Assembly (NCBI RefSeq): GCF_019898765.1
Contig: NZ_JAIOKB010000001.1
Span: 310,001 to 374,000, forward strand
Length of the DNA: 64,000 nt
Reading direction: 5' to 3'
From: Sphingomonas yunnanensis
GTDB lineage: Bacteria; Pseudomonadota; Alphaproteobacteria; Sphingomonadales; Sphingomonadaceae
The notes below the pieces were generated by a model. That model made no database searches, was not told the DNA's origin, and was given only the letters and a program-made list of their open reading frames with translations. Positions 50,332 to 59,681 of the stretch are shown one piece after another. The translations under genes were made by a program, and so were the position numbers. Position 1 is the stretch's first letter. The number at the start of each line of letters is the position of its first letter.

Positions 50332-51042
50332 TCAGCCCAGCGCGACGACGATGACGAGGAGCCCCGTCTCGACCAGCTCGATCCCCGCGCCGTGCGCGTC
50401 GCCGTTGATCCCGCCGAGCCGCCGCCTCAGCCACTGGCCGTACAGCGCGATCAAGGGCATAGCGGCCAGTAGCGCCGGCTCAAGCACGCCCGCGGCGAGC
50501 AGCAGCGCGCTCCAGCCGAGCAGGTCGCGCGCGCGCACCGCCTTCGCCAGCGTCGCGCCGAGACCCGGCTTGAGCGGCGGCAGCCAGCGCGCCCAGGCGA
50601 GCGGCCCGGTACGCGCCGCCGCGGTGACCAGCGGCAGCGTCCACCAGCCACCGGGCGGCAGCGCGTGGAGCAGCACCAGCTTGGCGAGCAGCTGGAGCGC
50701 GATCGCGACCACGCCGAAGCTTCCCACCTGCGGCTCGGCGAGCACGCGCAACAGTCGCGTCCGGTCGCCGTGCGCGGCGCCCAGCGCGTCGGCGAGGTCG
50801 CTGAGCCCGTCGAGGTGGAGCGCGCCGGTGACCGCCGCCCAGGCGACCAGCGCGGCCAGCGCGCCGAGCCACGGGTCGCGCGCGCCCGCCGCCGCCCCCG
50901 CGCCCGCGACGATCGCCCCGATAATGAGGCCGGCGACGGGATAGCAGCGGATCGAGGCGACCCAGTCGCGCTCGCTCGCTTCGACGCGCGGCAGCGGCAG
51001 CCGCGTGAGGAAGCCGAGCGCGACGATCAGCGCGCGGATCAT
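50332..51042 (-). CDS. cobS: Adenosylcobinamide-GDP ribazoletransferase
   Basis: 236 residues (CobV). Membrane protein making cobalamin (phosphate). FLTRLPLP, HLDGLSDLADALGA and RTGPLAWARWLPP are family motifs, with 5-6 hydrophobic helices. ATG 51042 overlaps the stop of the phosphatase gene. Last in the leftward cbtB-to-cobS block. Confidence 0.94.
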   Translation of the reverse strand: MIRALIVALGFLTRLPLPRVEASERDWVASIRCYPVAGLIIGAIVAGAGAAAGARDPWLGALAALVAWAAVTGALHLDGLSDLADALGAAHGDRTRLLRVLAEPQVGSFGVVAIALQLLAKLVLLHALPPGGWWTLPLVTAAARTGPLAWARWLPPLKPGLGATLAKAVRARDLLGWSALLLAAGVLEPALLAAMPLIALYGQWLRRRLGGINGDAHGAGIELVETGLLVIVVALG

Positions 51043-51605
51043 CGCAGCGCGGTGATCTGCGTCACCGGCGCGACGTCGCCCCATCGTCGCAGCGTCACGG
51101 CCGCGGCATAGGGCAGGTCGAACATCCAGACCTGGCGCGGGTCGAGCCCGCAGGTGACCGCGAGCGCGGCACGGATCGCGCCGGCATGGGCGACGACGAG
51201 CGTGTCAGCGGCGAGAGCGTCGAGTGCCGCGCCGACGCGCGCGGTCAGCCCCGACCAGCACTCCCCGCCCGGCGGCGCGGCACCGTCAGGGTCGGCCCAG
51301 AAAGCGGCGAGCCGGTCGGGGTCGAGTGTTCCGGGATGGCGGCCGTCCCACTCACCGAAGTCGAGCTCGCGCCAGCGCGCGTCCACGCGGATCGGCACTT
51401 CGGCCGCGCGCGCGATCGCGGCGCCGCAGTCGCGCGCGCGTGCCAGGTCCGAGGTCACCACGCGCTCGAACCCGAGCGGGGCAGCGGCAGCGACGCAGCT
51501 CGCCAGCCCGGCGGCGGTGACGCGCACGTCGCTGCGACCGTTCAAATGGCCCTCCTTATCCGTGGCCCCGTGCCGCATCAGGTGGAGCGTGACCGGCGCG
51601 GTCAC
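51039..51605 (-). CDS. cobC: Alpha-ribazole phosphatase-type histidine phosphatase
   Basis: 188 residues. LMRHGATDKEGHLNGRSDVRVTAAG has the intact catalytic RHG; SDLARARDCGAAIA, WRELDFGEWDG and VVAHAGAIRAAL complete the site. Removes the phosphate from alpha-ribazole phosphate or cobalamin phosphate. GTG 51605 overlaps cobT's stop. Confidence 0.92.
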   Translation of the reverse strand: MTAPVTLHLMRHGATDKEGHLNGRSDVRVTAAGLASCVAAAAPLGFERVVTSDLARARDCGAAIARAAEVPIRVDARWRELDFGEWDGRHPGTLDPDRLAAFWADPDGAAPPGGECWSGLTARVGAALDALAADTLVVAHAGAIRAALAVTCGLDPRQVWMFDLPYAAAVTLRRWGDVAPVTQITALR

Positions 51606-52615
51606 CCGGCGCTCACCCCGGCCTCGGCGAAGGTCGCCATGCGCTCATGCGCGGCGAGCGCCGCGCGGACGAGCGCGGCCGCGAGCGCGCCGCCGCTCGC
51701 CTCGCCCAGCCGCAGGTCGAGCGCGAGGAGCGGGGTGAGGCCGAGCCCGGCGAGCAGCCGCGCGTGCCCCGGCTCGGCGGAGCGATGCCCGGCGAGACAA
51801 TGGTCGGTGATCGCCGGCGCGGCGACCGCGAGCGGGGCGAGCGGCGCGGTGGCGATGAAGCCGTCGAGCAGCACCGGTACGCCGGCATGGCGCGCCGCGA
51901 TCACCGCACCCGCCATGGCGGCGAGCTCGCGCCCGCCGAGCCGCCGCAGCGCCTCGAACGGCGTGTTGGCACGCGCGCGGTGGAGCGACAGCGCGCGCGC
52001 GACCGCCTCGCGCTTCGCGGTCGCCGCGAGGCCGCTGACCCCGCTGCCCGGGCCGACCCAGTCCACCGCGTCGCCGCCGAGCGTCGCGGCGCAGAGTGCG
52101 GCGGCGACGGTGGAATTGGCGATGCCCATCTCGCCCGGCACGAGCAGGTCGAGCCCCGGCTCGACCGCGGCGGCGCCGGCCATCAGCGCCTCGCCGCACT
52201 CGGCCTCGCTCATCGCCGCGGTCTCGGCGATGTCGCCGGTGGGTCGGTCGAGCTCGAGCGCGGTGACCGTCAGCTCCAGGCCGGAGGCGTAGGCGAGCGC
52301 GTTGATCGCGCCGCCCCCCGCGGTGAAGTTCGCCACCTGCTGCGCGGTGACCTCGGGTGGGAAGGCGCTGACGCCGCGCGCGGCGACGCCGTGGTTGCCC
52401 GCGAAGATCGCGACCCGGCCGCGCTCCAGCTTCGGGATCGCGCGCGCCTGCCAGCCCGCCATGAACAGCGCGATCTCCTCGAGCCGCCCGAGCGAGCCGG
52501 GCGGCTTGGTAAGCTGCGCCTGCCGCGCCGCCGCGGCGGCGCGCGCGGCCGCGTCGGCGGCCGGGAGGGTGCGCAGCGCGGCGTCGAGCGCGGCGGGCGT
52601 GTCGAGCCGAATCAT
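51602..52615 (-). CDS. cobT: Nicotinate-nucleotide-dimethylbenzimidazole phosphoribosyltransferase
   Basis: 337 residues. Activates the lower ligand base. TKPPGSLGRLEEIALFMAGWQ, FAGNHGVAARGVSAFPPEVT, GEMGIANST and LRLGEASGGALAAALVRAA (catalytic Glu) are all present. ATG 52615 overlaps the DUF1636 gene by 4 bases. Confidence 0.97.
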   Translation of the reverse strand: MIRLDTPAALDAALRTLPAADAAARAAAAARQAQLTKPPGSLGRLEEIALFMAGWQARAIPKLERGRVAIFAGNHGVAARGVSAFPPEVTAQQVANFTAGGGAINALAYASGLELTVTALELDRPTGDIAETAAMSEAECGEALMAGAAAVEPGLDLLVPGEMGIANSTVAAALCAATLGGDAVDWVGPGSGVSGLAATAKREAVARALSLHRARANTPFEALRRLGGRELAAMAGAVIAARHAGVPVLLDGFIATAPLAPLAVAAPAITDHCLAGHRSAEPGHARLLAGLGLTPLLALDLRLGEASGGALAAALVRAALAAHERMATFAEAGVSAG

Positions 52616-53025
52616 GCGACGACATATCCTTCGGGCGGGGTGCGGGTGAGGAAATGCCCCTTCACGCCGGCCGGCCACTCCTTGAAGGGTACCTGGCCGG
52701 TCTCGCTCGCCGCGTAGCGCGCGGCATAGTCGAGGATCGCGCGTGCGGACTCGTCGCAGGGGGCGAAGCGGCCGAGCACATAGCCCACCTTCCCCGGGGC
52801 GCGCAGGTGGACGGTGCAGAAGTCGCCGCACGCGAACAGGCACGGCATCTCCTCGACCGTGACCGCTGCATAGGCCGGGTCGCTTCCCTGGAGCGCGCGC
52901 AGCGCCGCGGCCAGGCGTGCGCCGCCGCGCGCGCCGTCCGTATCCTCGCGCGCGGCGGCGCTGTGACGGCAGGTGTTGCACGCCACCACCGACGTGCCGG
53001 GCGCAGTCGCTCGAAGCGTGACCAT
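52612..53025 (-). CDS. DUF1636 (metal-binding, ferredoxin-like) protein
   Basis: 137 residues. Cys pattern near the N-terminus (VVACNTCRHS) and mid-protein (MPCLFACGDFC), with FAPCDESARAIL later, matches DUF1636, a thioredoxin-like [2Fe-2S]-type family usually found in cobalamin clusters with cobW. Function unknown; a redox or metallochaperone role is inference. It sits between cobO and cobT; both junctions overlap. Confidence 0.88.
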   Translation of the reverse strand: MVTLRATAPGTSVVACNTCRHSAAAREDTDGARGGARLAAALRALQGSDPAYAAVTVEEMPCLFACGDFCTVHLRAPGKVGYVLGRFAPCDESARAILDYAARYAASETGQVPFKEWPAGVKGHFLTRTPPEGYVVA

Positions 53026-53627
53026 CAGAACTCCACCCCGGGCTGTGCCTTCACCCCGCCGCGGAACGGGTGTTTGACCTGGGTCATCTCGGTGACGAGG
53101 TCCGCGGCCTCGATCAGCGCGGCGGGCGCGTTGCGCCCGGTGACGACGAGATGAGTCATCGCCGGCCGCGCGGCGGCGACCGCGAGCACGTCGGCGACCG
53201 GCAGATAATCGTAGCGCAGGACGATGTTGAGCTCGTCCGCGATGACCATCGCGTAGGACGGATCGGCGACCATCCGCGCGACTTCGTCCCAGGCGGCGCG
53301 CGCGACCGCGACGTCGCGGGCGCGGTCCTGGGTGTCCCAGGTGAAGCCCTCGCCCATGGCGCGGAAGGTGACCAGGTCAGGGAAGGCGTCGAACACGGCG
53401 CGCTCGCCCGTGGACATCGCGCCCTTGACGAACTGGACGATGCCGACCCGCATGCCGTGCCCGATCGTGCGCACCGCCATGCCGAAGGCGGCGGTGGTCT
53501 TGCCCTTGCCCGCGCCGGTGTGGACGATCAGCAGACCCTTCTCCTGCGTCTTGGTCGCCATCATCGCGCGCCGGCCCGCCTGGACCCGGCGCATCTTCTC
53601 GGTGTGGCGCTGCTCGGTCGCGGTCAT
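53025..53627 (-). CDS. cobO: Cob(I)yrinic acid a,c-diamide adenosyltransferase
   Basis: 200 residues. Transfers adenosyl from ATP to Co(I). The P-loop-like VHTGAGKGKTTAAFGMAVR and VGIVQFVKGAMSTGE and the C-terminal VKHPFRGGVKAQPGVEF are signatures. ATG 53627 overlaps the cbtA stop. Confidence 0.97.
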   Translation of the reverse strand: MTATEQRHTEKMRRVQAGRRAMMATKTQEKGLLIVHTGAGKGKTTAAFGMAVRTIGHGMRVGIVQFVKGAMSTGERAVFDAFPDLVTFRAMGEGFTWDTQDRARDVAVARAAWDEVARMVADPSYAMVIADELNIVLRYDYLPVADVLAVAAARPAMTHLVVTGRNAPAALIEAADLVTEMTQVKHPFRGGVKAQPGVEF

Positions 53628-54334
53628 CGTGCCACCCGCGGCGCGAGCAGCGGCTGGGCGAGCCGCCCGAACAGCTCGGCGGTGCTGAGCCAGAAGATCA
53701 TCTGCCCCGCGATCGCCGCGACGCGATACTGCCACAGCAGCGAGGCGGGGAAGTCGGTGGGCACCTCGTCGACGTGCGGCAGCAACAGGGCGACCAGCGC
53801 GACGGCGGCGACATAGACGAGCCCGCCCGCGAGCCAGCGGTCGAGCCGGGTTACGACCGCGCCGAGCCGCTGCGCCGTCCACGCCCCGGCGAGCGCGGCG
53901 AGCAGCGATCCCGCCAGCATCGCGAGGAACGCGCCGGTGCGCAGCCGCACCGTCTCGTGCAGCCCGACCGCGGGCGGCGTCGGCGGGTATTTGAGCGCGG
54001 GCGCGAGCACCAGCACGACGCAGGCGAGCGCGGCGAGCAGCAGCGCGAGCGCGCGCGGCGGGATCGCACCGACCCGGCCGTGACACGCCGCCACCACGAT
54101 CGCGAGCAGCCCGCCCAGCGCCGCGCCGTAGAGCATCATCGCGGTGTACAGCCCCAGCGTCTTCTGCGTCGCGCGCGATACCAGCTCCACTCCGCTCTCG
54201 TGCGCCGCGTGGCGCGCCTCGAACGCGATCGCGGCGTCGACGTGCGGCTCGGCGACGATCAGCGCGAAGGTGGCGGCGACGAACGCGCCGGCGAGCCCGG
54301 CGAGCATCCCTCGCCAGAGCAGCAGCCCTGTCAT
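53624..54334 (-). CDS. cbtA: CbtA-type cobalt transporter
   Basis: 236 residues, about five to six transmembrane helices. The N-terminus WRGMLAGLAGAFVAATFALIVAEP and later ALKYPPTPPAVGLHETVRLRTG are CbtA features. Forms a proposed cobalt importer with the small CbtB. It starts 15 bases after the cbtB stop. Confidence 0.93.
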   Translation of the reverse strand: MTGLLLWRGMLAGLAGAFVAATFALIVAEPHVDAAIAFEARHAAHESGVELVSRATQKTLGLYTAMMLYGAALGGLLAIVVAACHGRVGAIPPRALALLLAALACVVLVLAPALKYPPTPPAVGLHETVRLRTGAFLAMLAGSLLAALAGAWTAQRLGAVVTRLDRWLAGGLVYVAAVALVALLLPHVDEVPTDFPASLLWQYRVAAIAGQMIFWLSTAELFGRLAQPLLAPRVAR

Positions 54335-54349
54335 GATGTGACCTTGCGC

Positions 54350-54571
54350 TTAGTGGCAGGGAAAGCCGAGCAGGTGTCGTCCGTCATGGACGAACTCGTG
54401 GACGTACATGCCCTTGAACAAAGCGAAGGCGCCCTGCTCGGTGCTGACGAAGTAGAGCAGGATCAACGCCACGATCGCGGCGAAGACCGCCCAGGGCGCG
54501 ATCTCGGCGAGCGGGATCGCAGCGGCGGGAGCAGGGGCGGGAAGCGGGCGCGCGGCGACGCGGCTGGTCAT
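54350..54571 (-). CDS. cbtB: CbtB-type small cobalt transporter subunit
   Basis: 73 residues, one transmembrane helix (PWAVFAAIVALILLYFVST) then His-rich MYVHEFVHDGRHLLGFPCH, which probably binds metal. Length and C-terminal signature match CbtB. Directly downstream of a cobalamin riboswitch, as first gene of the leftward block. Confidence 0.93.
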   Translation of the reverse strand: MTSRVAARPLPAPAPAAAIPLAEIAPWAVFAAIVALILLYFVSTEQGAFALFKGMYVHEFVHDGRHLLGFPCH

Positions 54572-54589
54572 CGGTTCGGCTCCAGTCCG

Positions 54590-54760
54590 GGGAAGCGCGC
54601 CCGGAATAGCGGTGGACGCGCCGGGCGGGGTCTGACTCTCGACAGCGCAGGGGCCGTCGATCACAGTGGCGCGACCGCGCCGGAGTCTCACCGGCTTCCC
54701 GCCCGGTGCTGAGGAACGCAGCTGTGACGGCTGCACGGCACCGCGTCAACCGAGCAGGAG
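54590..54760 (-). promoter_or_regulatory. Cobalamin riboswitch upstream of cbtB
   Basis: On the minus strand the conserved AGCCGGTGAGACTCCGGC (plus coordinates about 54680-54697), then CGCGCCACTGTGATCG (54658-54673) and GAGTCAGACCC (54628-54638) match the B12-element core. High adenosylcobalamin should reduce expression of the cbtB-cbtA-cobO-DUF1636-cobT-cobC-cobS block. Outer limits are estimates. Confidence 0.88.
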
Positions 54761-54767
54761 CCCCATC

Positions 54768-55343
54768 GTGACCGTTCGCCTGCTGCTGCTCTGCGCCGGC
54801 GCCACCGAGGCGACGCGCGCAGCGCGCTTCGCCGCGCCCGGCGACGCGCTCGACCCCGCCGGCCTCATCAAGGTACGGGCGTTGCGGCTCGGCGCGGCGG
54901 CGTCGTGGCGCTGCGTCGCCGCGCCCGAGCGGTCGGCGCGCGAGACCGCGGCGGCGCTGGGCCTGCCCGCGACCGACGAGCCGGCGCTCGCTGACCGGGA
55001 CGCCGGCGCGTGGCGCGGTCGCGCGCTGGCGACGCTGCCCGCGGAAGAGCTCGCGGCGTGGATCGCGACCCCCGAGCGCGGTGCACCCGGTGGCGAGTCG
55101 CTCGACGCGGTGCGCGCGCGGGTCGGTACGTGGCTCGACTCGCTCGCCGCGCGGGGCGAGGGGCGATGGCTCGCGGTGACCCATGCCGCGGTGGTCCGCG
55201 CCGCGCTGGCCCATGCGCTCGCGCTGCCGGTCGCCGCGACGCTGGCGATCGACGTCGCACCGCTCGCCATCGTCGTGCTGTCGTTCACCGATCGCTGGCG
55301 GCTGCGCGAGCTGCGTCGCGGCGGAGCAGATAACAGTCCATGA
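54768..55343 (+). CDS. Histidine phosphatase-fold protein with altered active site
   Basis: 191 residues, GTG start with AGGAG eight bases upstream. The fold is seen from LLLLCAGATEATRAARF (RHG position reads C9-A10-G11), APERSARETAAALG, ADRDAGAWRGR and VTHAAVVRAALAHA (second His kept). Loss of the nucleophile His suggests a non-phosphatase role, or that catalysis is lost. It is transcribed opposite to cbtB, and its 3' end overlaps cobF by 59 bases. Confidence 0.82.
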   Translation: MTVRLLLLCAGATEATRAARFAAPGDALDPAGLIKVRALRLGAAASWRCVAAPERSARETAAALGLPATDEPALADRDAGAWRGRALATLPAEELAAWIATPERGAPGGESLDAVRARVGTWLDSLAARGEGRWLAVTHAAVVRAALAHALALPVAATLAIDVAPLAIVVLSFTDRWRLRELRRGGADNSP

Positions 55344-56061
55344 TCCAGCCGTGCCGTGCGCGCAGCAGCGTGCGCTCATCGCGGATCGCGGGCGCGGTCG
55401 CGGCGAGCGGGCCGGCGAGCAGCGACTCCTGCGCCATGCCGAGGTAGGCGCCCCACCAGATCGACGTGCACGCCGTATCGAGCCGCTCGAACGCGCAGCC
55501 CGAGTCGAGCATCACGGCCACCATCTCGGTGCCGGCGGGCCAGCCCTCGGCAGCCAGCCGCCGCCCGGTGGTGACGAGCAGGGGCGTCCCGAGCCCGGTG
55601 AGCGGGATGGCATGCGCCGCGGCGAGCGCCTGCAGGCTGGTGATGCCGGGCACCACCTCGACCGTCACCGGCATCGCGCCGGCGCGGAGCCGCGCGGCGA
55701 TGCGCAGGCTGCTGTCGTAGAGCGACGGGTCGCCCCAGACGAGCAGCGCCACCCGGCCGCCGTCGGGCAAGTGGCGCGCGATCGCCCCCCGCCACGCCGC
55801 CGCGATGGCGTCGTGCCACGCGTCGACCCCGTCGAGGTAGGGCAGCGTCGGGTCGCGCCCGGGCATGTCGAAGGTCGCGGTTCGCGCGGTCTCACCGACC
55901 ACCGCGGCGCAGATCGCGGCGCGCAGGTCGAGCAGCTCGGCGGTCTCGGCGCGCTTGCGCGGCAGCAGGATCAGGTCGGCGGCGCGCATCGCCCCCTCGG
56001 CCGCGCGGGTGAGATGGTCGGGATTGCCGGTGCCGATCCCGATGAGGCTCAGCGCGATCAT
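55285..56061 (-). CDS. cobF: Precorrin-6A synthase (deacetylating)
   Basis: 258 residues. SAM methyltransferase of the tetrapyrrole family: LIGIGTGNPDHLTRAAEGAM, LVWGDPSLYDSSLRIA, VEVVPGITSLQALAAAHAIPL. C1 methylation with loss of acetate in the aerobic pathway. ATG 56061 overlaps the cobB stop. The 3' end is antisense to the phosphatase-like gene. Confidence 0.95.
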   Translation of the reverse strand: MIALSLIGIGTGNPDHLTRAAEGAMRAADLILLPRKRAETAELLDLRAAICAAVVGETARTATFDMPGRDPTLPYLDGVDAWHDAIAAAWRGAIARHLPDGGRVALLVWGDPSLYDSSLRIAARLRAGAMPVTVEVVPGITSLQALAAAHAIPLTGLGTPLLVTTGRRLAAEGWPAGTEMVAVMLDSGCAFERLDTACTSIWWGAYLGMAQESLLAGPLAATAPAIRDERTLLRARHGWIMDCYLLRRDAARAAASDR

Positions 56062-57362
56062 CGCGCCGCCGCGATCAGGTGGAAGAAGCTGCCGCTGACA
56101 TGCCCGCGCGCCGAACCGGTCTCCGCCACCGCGACTCCATCGGCGTCGGTCACCGCGGCGAGCGGCGCATCCGGTTGGGCGAGGATCGAGGAATAGTGGA
56201 ATTCGTGCCCGAACAGGATCGTGTCGGCCGCGAGGGCGCCCAGCCGCTGCGCCAGCGTCGCCCGCCGATAGCCGAGGTGCAGCCGCCGGGTCGCGTGGCT
56301 GGTCACCAGGCCGAGCAGCCCGGCCATGCGGTGCCGGGTGCCCTCGGCGTCGACCAGCGCCTCGCCGAGCACCATGTAGCCGCCGCACTCGCCGTGAACG
56401 GGGCGCGTCTCGGCGTGCGTACGCAACCCGGCGAGGAACCGCGTCGCCGCGGCGAGACGGCCGGCATGGAGCTCGGGATAGCCGCCGGGCAGCCAGATCA
56501 GGTCGGCGTCCGCCGCCGGCGACTCGTCGGCGAGCGGTGAGAAGGGGAGCAGCGTCGCGCCCGCCGCGCGCCAGCCGCTCAGCAGGTGCGGGTAGGTGAA
56601 GGAGAAGGCGGCATCCTGCGCGAGCGCGATCCGCTGCGCCGGCGGGTCGATCCGCGGTGACGCTGCCTCGGCGCGCCCGCCCGCGGCGAGGGCGCGCAGG
56701 GCAGCCAGGTCGAGATGCGCGCGCACGAAGGCGGCGTGTGCGCCGATCCGCTCCTCGAGGTCGGCGTGCTCGCCCGCCTGCACGAGGCCGAGGTGGCGCT
56801 CGGGGAGCCGCAACTCGGGCGCACGCGGCAGAGCGCCGAGCACCGCGATCCCCGCCGCCGCCATGCCCGCGCGCGCGAGTCGCTCGTGCCGCGCGCTCGC
56901 CACGCGGTTGAGGATCACGCCGGCGAGACGCAGCTCGGGGTCGAGCGTCGCGAAGCCGAGCGCGGTCGCGGCGGCGGACTGCGCCTGGCCGCTGACATCG
57001 AGCACCAGCACGACCGGCCAGCCGAAGCGTCGCGCGATCTCGGCGCCCGCGCCGGTACCGCTCTGCCCCGGCGTCGCGACGCCGTCGAACAGCCCCATCG
57101 ACGCCTCGGCCAGCGCCAGCTCGGCGTCGCCCGCGCGCGCCACGAGCGCGTCGAGCAGCGCGCCCGGCATCGCCCAGCCGTCGAGATTGTACGAGTCGCG
57201 CCCGCACGCGGCGCGGTGGAAGGCGGGGTCGATGTAGTCGGGCCCGCTCTTGTAGGGCTGTACGACGACGCCGTCTTCGGCGAGCGCGCGGAGCAGCCCG
57301 AGCATTACCGTCGTCTTGCCGCTCCCCGACGCGGGGGCCGCGATCATCAGGCCCGACGTCAC
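56058..57362 (-). CDS. cobB: Cobyrinate a,c-diamide synthase
   Basis: 434 residues. In the aerobic pathway it amidates hydrogenobyrinate. The P-loop [37 protein letters not shown] and the glutaminase Cys in [13 protein letters not shown] are present. GTG 57362 overlaps the cobM stop. Confidence 0.96.
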   Translation of the reverse strand: MTSGLMIAAPASGSGKTTVMLGLLRALAEDGVVVQPYKSGPDYIDPAFHRAACGRDSYNLDGWAMPGALLDALVARAGDAELALAEASMGLFDGVATPGQSGTGAGAEIARRFGWPVVLVLDVSGQAQSAAATALGFATLDPELRLAGVILNRVASARHERLARAGMAAAGIAVLGALPRAPELRLPERHLGLVQAGEHADLEERIGAHAAFVRAHLDLAALRALAAGGRAEAASPRIDPPAQRIALAQDAAFSFTYPHLLSGWRAAGATLLPFSPLADESPAADADLIWLPGGYPELHAGRLAAATRFLAGLRTHAETRPVHGECGGYMVLGEALVDAEGTRHRMAGLLGLVTSHATRRLHLGYRRATLAQRLGALAADTILFGHEFHYSSILAQPDAPLAAVTDADGVAVAETGSARGHVSGSFFHLIAAAR

Positions 57363-58126
57363 GCCGCCGGCCCGGCGGCAGGGCGGAAGCGGCGCTCATA
57401 GTCGGGCGCGTAAAGCCGGCTCTCGTCGAAATGCTCGGCCCCGAGCACGCGGCCAACCAGGATCAGCGCCGTGCGCTCGGGGCCGCCCGCGGCGGCGTCG
57501 GCGAGCGTCGCCAGCGTCGCGCGGACCACGCGCTCGTCGGGCCAGCTCGCCCGCCAGACCACCGCGGCGGGGCAGTCGCCACCGTGCGTCGGCAGCAGCG
57601 CCGCCGCGACCTCGGCGAGGCGATGGATCGAGAGGTGGATCGCCAGCGTCGCGCCGGTCGCAGCGAAGGCGGCGAGCGTCTCGGCCGGCGGCATCGCGCT
57701 GGCGCGGCCGGACGTGCGCGTGAGCACCACCGACTGGGCGATGCCGGGCAGCGTCAGCTCGCTCTCCAGCGCGGCGGCCGCGGCCGCGAAGGCGGGGACC
57801 CCCGGTGTCACCGTGACGGGGATACCGAGCGCGCGCAGCCGGCGCATCTGCTCGCCCATGGCGGACCAGACCGACAGGTCGCCCGAGTGGAGGCGCGCCA
57901 CGTCCTGCCCGGCGGCGTGCGCCGCGACGATCTCGGCGACGATCTGATCGAGCGACAGCGGTGCGGTGTCGATGATCCTGGCGCCGGGCGGGCAGTGGCG
58001 CAGCATCGCGGCGGGAATGAGCGAGCCGGCGTAGAGGCACACCGGCGCGGCGGCGATCAGGTCGCGGCCGCGCAGCGTCAGCAGGTCGGGCGCGCCGGGG
58101 CCGGCGCCGATGAAATGAACGGTCAT
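57359..58126 (-). CDS. cobM: Precorrin-4 C11-methyltransferase
   Basis: 255 residues. Motifs [63 protein letters not shown] and VLTRTSGR are typical of CobM/CbiF. ATG 58126 overlaps cobE's stop by 4 bases. Confidence 0.97.
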   Translation of the reverse strand: MTVHFIGAGPGAPDLLTLRGRDLIAAAPVCLYAGSLIPAAMLRHCPPGARIIDTAPLSLDQIVAEIVAAHAAGQDVARLHSGDLSVWSAMGEQMRRLRALGIPVTVTPGVPAFAAAAAALESELTLPGIAQSVVLTRTSGRASAMPPAETLAAFAATGATLAIHLSIHRLAEVAAALLPTHGGDCPAAVVWRASWPDERVVRATLATLADAAAGGPERTALILVGRVLGAEHFDESRLYAPDYERRFRPAAGPAA

Positions 58127-58482
58127 GGGATTCCTTGGGCGAGCGCGCAGGTGGCGCGCCGATCGGGGGAGACGCGCCGCGTCGTGAGCAGGCGAGCGCC
58201 CCGACCGGCGGCATGGAGCGCGGCGGCCTCGGCGACGCTGCCGGTGCCCCGCGCGGCGAGGCTGACGGGTGAGCGGGTCGGTGTGACAGTGGCGGCGAGT
58301 GCCGCGTCCGTGACGGCGGTGAGCGGGATGCCGAGCGCGCGCGCGAGCGGCCTCAGCAGCGCGACCCGATCGGTGGGGGCGGCGAGCCCGTCGACCTTCC
58401 GCCCCTCTGCCGCGGCAACCAGCGCTGCGGCGAGCGACTCGGTGGTAGCGCCGGCGCGGCAGCCGAAGCCGGCGACGATCAC
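58123..58482 (-). CDS. cobE: CobE/CbiG C-terminal-like cobalamin protein
   Basis: 119 residues. [31 protein letters not shown] and [22 protein letters not shown] match the CobE/CbiG_C domain, whose exact role in aerobic synthesis is unclear. GTG 58482 overlaps cobL's stop. It sits between cobL and cobM. Confidence 0.9.
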   Translation of the reverse strand: MIVAGFGCRAGATTESLAAALVAAAEGRKVDGLAAPTDRVALLRPLARALGIPLTAVTDAALAATVTPTRSPVSLAARGTGSVAEAAALHAAGRGARLLTTRRVSPDRRATCALAQGIP

Positions 58483-59681
58483 AGTGTCACGCTCCACTGC
58501 ACGACCGGGAAGCTGGTGCGCCAGCCGCGCCGTGTGCCGAGCGCCGCCGCCTCCGCCAGCTCGACGCGCAGCAGGGCCCCGCCGTGCGCGGCGTGACGCG
58601 CACCGAGCAGCGCCTCCGACTCGAGCGTCACCGCGTGCGCGACGAGGCGCGTGCCGGCGGGCAGCGATTCGAACAACCAGTCGAGCAGCGCGTCGCAGAG
58701 CCCGCCGCCGACGAAAACAGCGTCGGGCAGGGGCAGCTCGGTTAGCACCGCCGGCGCCGCGCCCTCGACCAGCCGCAGTCGATCGACCCCGAGCGCCTCG
58801 GCATTGGCGCGCGCGCGCGCGGCGCGGACCGGGTCGCGCTCGATCGCCACCGCCGCGGTGCGCGGATGCGCGAGCAGCCACTCGATCGCGATCGAGCCCG
58901 CGCCCGCGCCGATGTCCCACAGCAGCTCGCCGGCGCGCGGGGCGAGCGCCGATAGCGCCAGCGCGCGCTGCGGGCGCTTGGTGAGCTGGCCGTCATGCGC
59001 GAACCAGTCGTCGGCGAGCCCGCTCGCGCGCGGCATGACGCGGCCGTCGCCGTTCACCGCGATCGCGAGCGCGACCGGGTGCGCGACATCGTCGAGGTCC
59101 CATGCTGCGGCCGTGGTCGGGCGCACCCGTTCGCGCGCGCCGCCGAGCGCCTCCAGCACGGTCACCGCGCTCGCGCCGAAGCCCTCCGCGACGAGGTAGC
59201 GCGCGGTCTCGGCCGCTACGTCGCCGTCGCGCACCAGCACGATCGCGCGCTCGCCCGGCGCGAGCAGCGGGCGCAGCCGGCTCAGCGGCGCGGCGTGCAG
59301 CCCGAGGCAGGCGGCCTCCTCCAGCCGCCAGCCGAGCCGCGCCGCCGCCAGCGCGAACGTCGAGCGCGCTGGGTAAGCCACCCATTCGTCGCGCCCGAGC
59401 CGCGCGGTGACGGTGCCGCCCGCGCCGAACCAGAAGGGATCTCCCGAGGCGAGCATCACCGTGGGCCGGCCGCGCCGCGCCAGCAGCCGCTCCACCCCGG
59501 CGGAGAAGGGGACGGGCCACTCCTCTCGCGTCGCCGTCAGCGCCGGCAGCAGCGCGAGCTGGCGTCGTGCGCCGAACACGTGCGCGGCGCGGTCGAGCGC
59601 GTCGCGGCTTGCCGCGCACAGCCCAGCCGGTCCATCCTCGCCGATACCCACGATCGTCAGCCACGGACCCCGCTCAGCCAT
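58479..59681 (-). CDS. cobL: Precorrin-6Y C5,15-methyltransferase (decarboxylating)
   Basis: 400 residues, a fusion of CbiE-like (residues 1-200, [30 protein letters not shown]) and CbiT-like ([18 protein letters not shown]) domains. Methylates C5 and C15 and decarboxylates. ATG 59681 is shared with cobK's ATG on the other strand (CATG 59679-59682), so its promoter must lie in cobK or beyond it. Confidence 0.96.
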   Translation of the reverse strand: MAERGPWLTIVGIGEDGPAGLCAASRDALDRAAHVFGARRQLALLPALTATREEWPVPFSAGVERLLARRGRPTVMLASGDPFWFGAGGTVTARLGRDEWVAYPARSTFALAAARLGWRLEEAACLGLHAAPLSRLRPLLAPGERAIVLVRDGDVAAETARYLVAEGFGASAVTVLEALGGARERVRPTTAAAWDLDDVAHPVALAIAVNGDGRVMPRASGLADDWFAHDGQLTKRPQRALALSALAPRAGELLWDIGAGAGSIAIEWLLAHPRTAAVAIERDPVRAARARANAEALGVDRLRLVEGAAPAVLTELPLPDAVFVGGGLCDALLDWLFESLPAGTRLVAHAVTLESEALLGARHAAHGGALLRVELAEAAALGTRRGWRTSFPVVQWSVTL

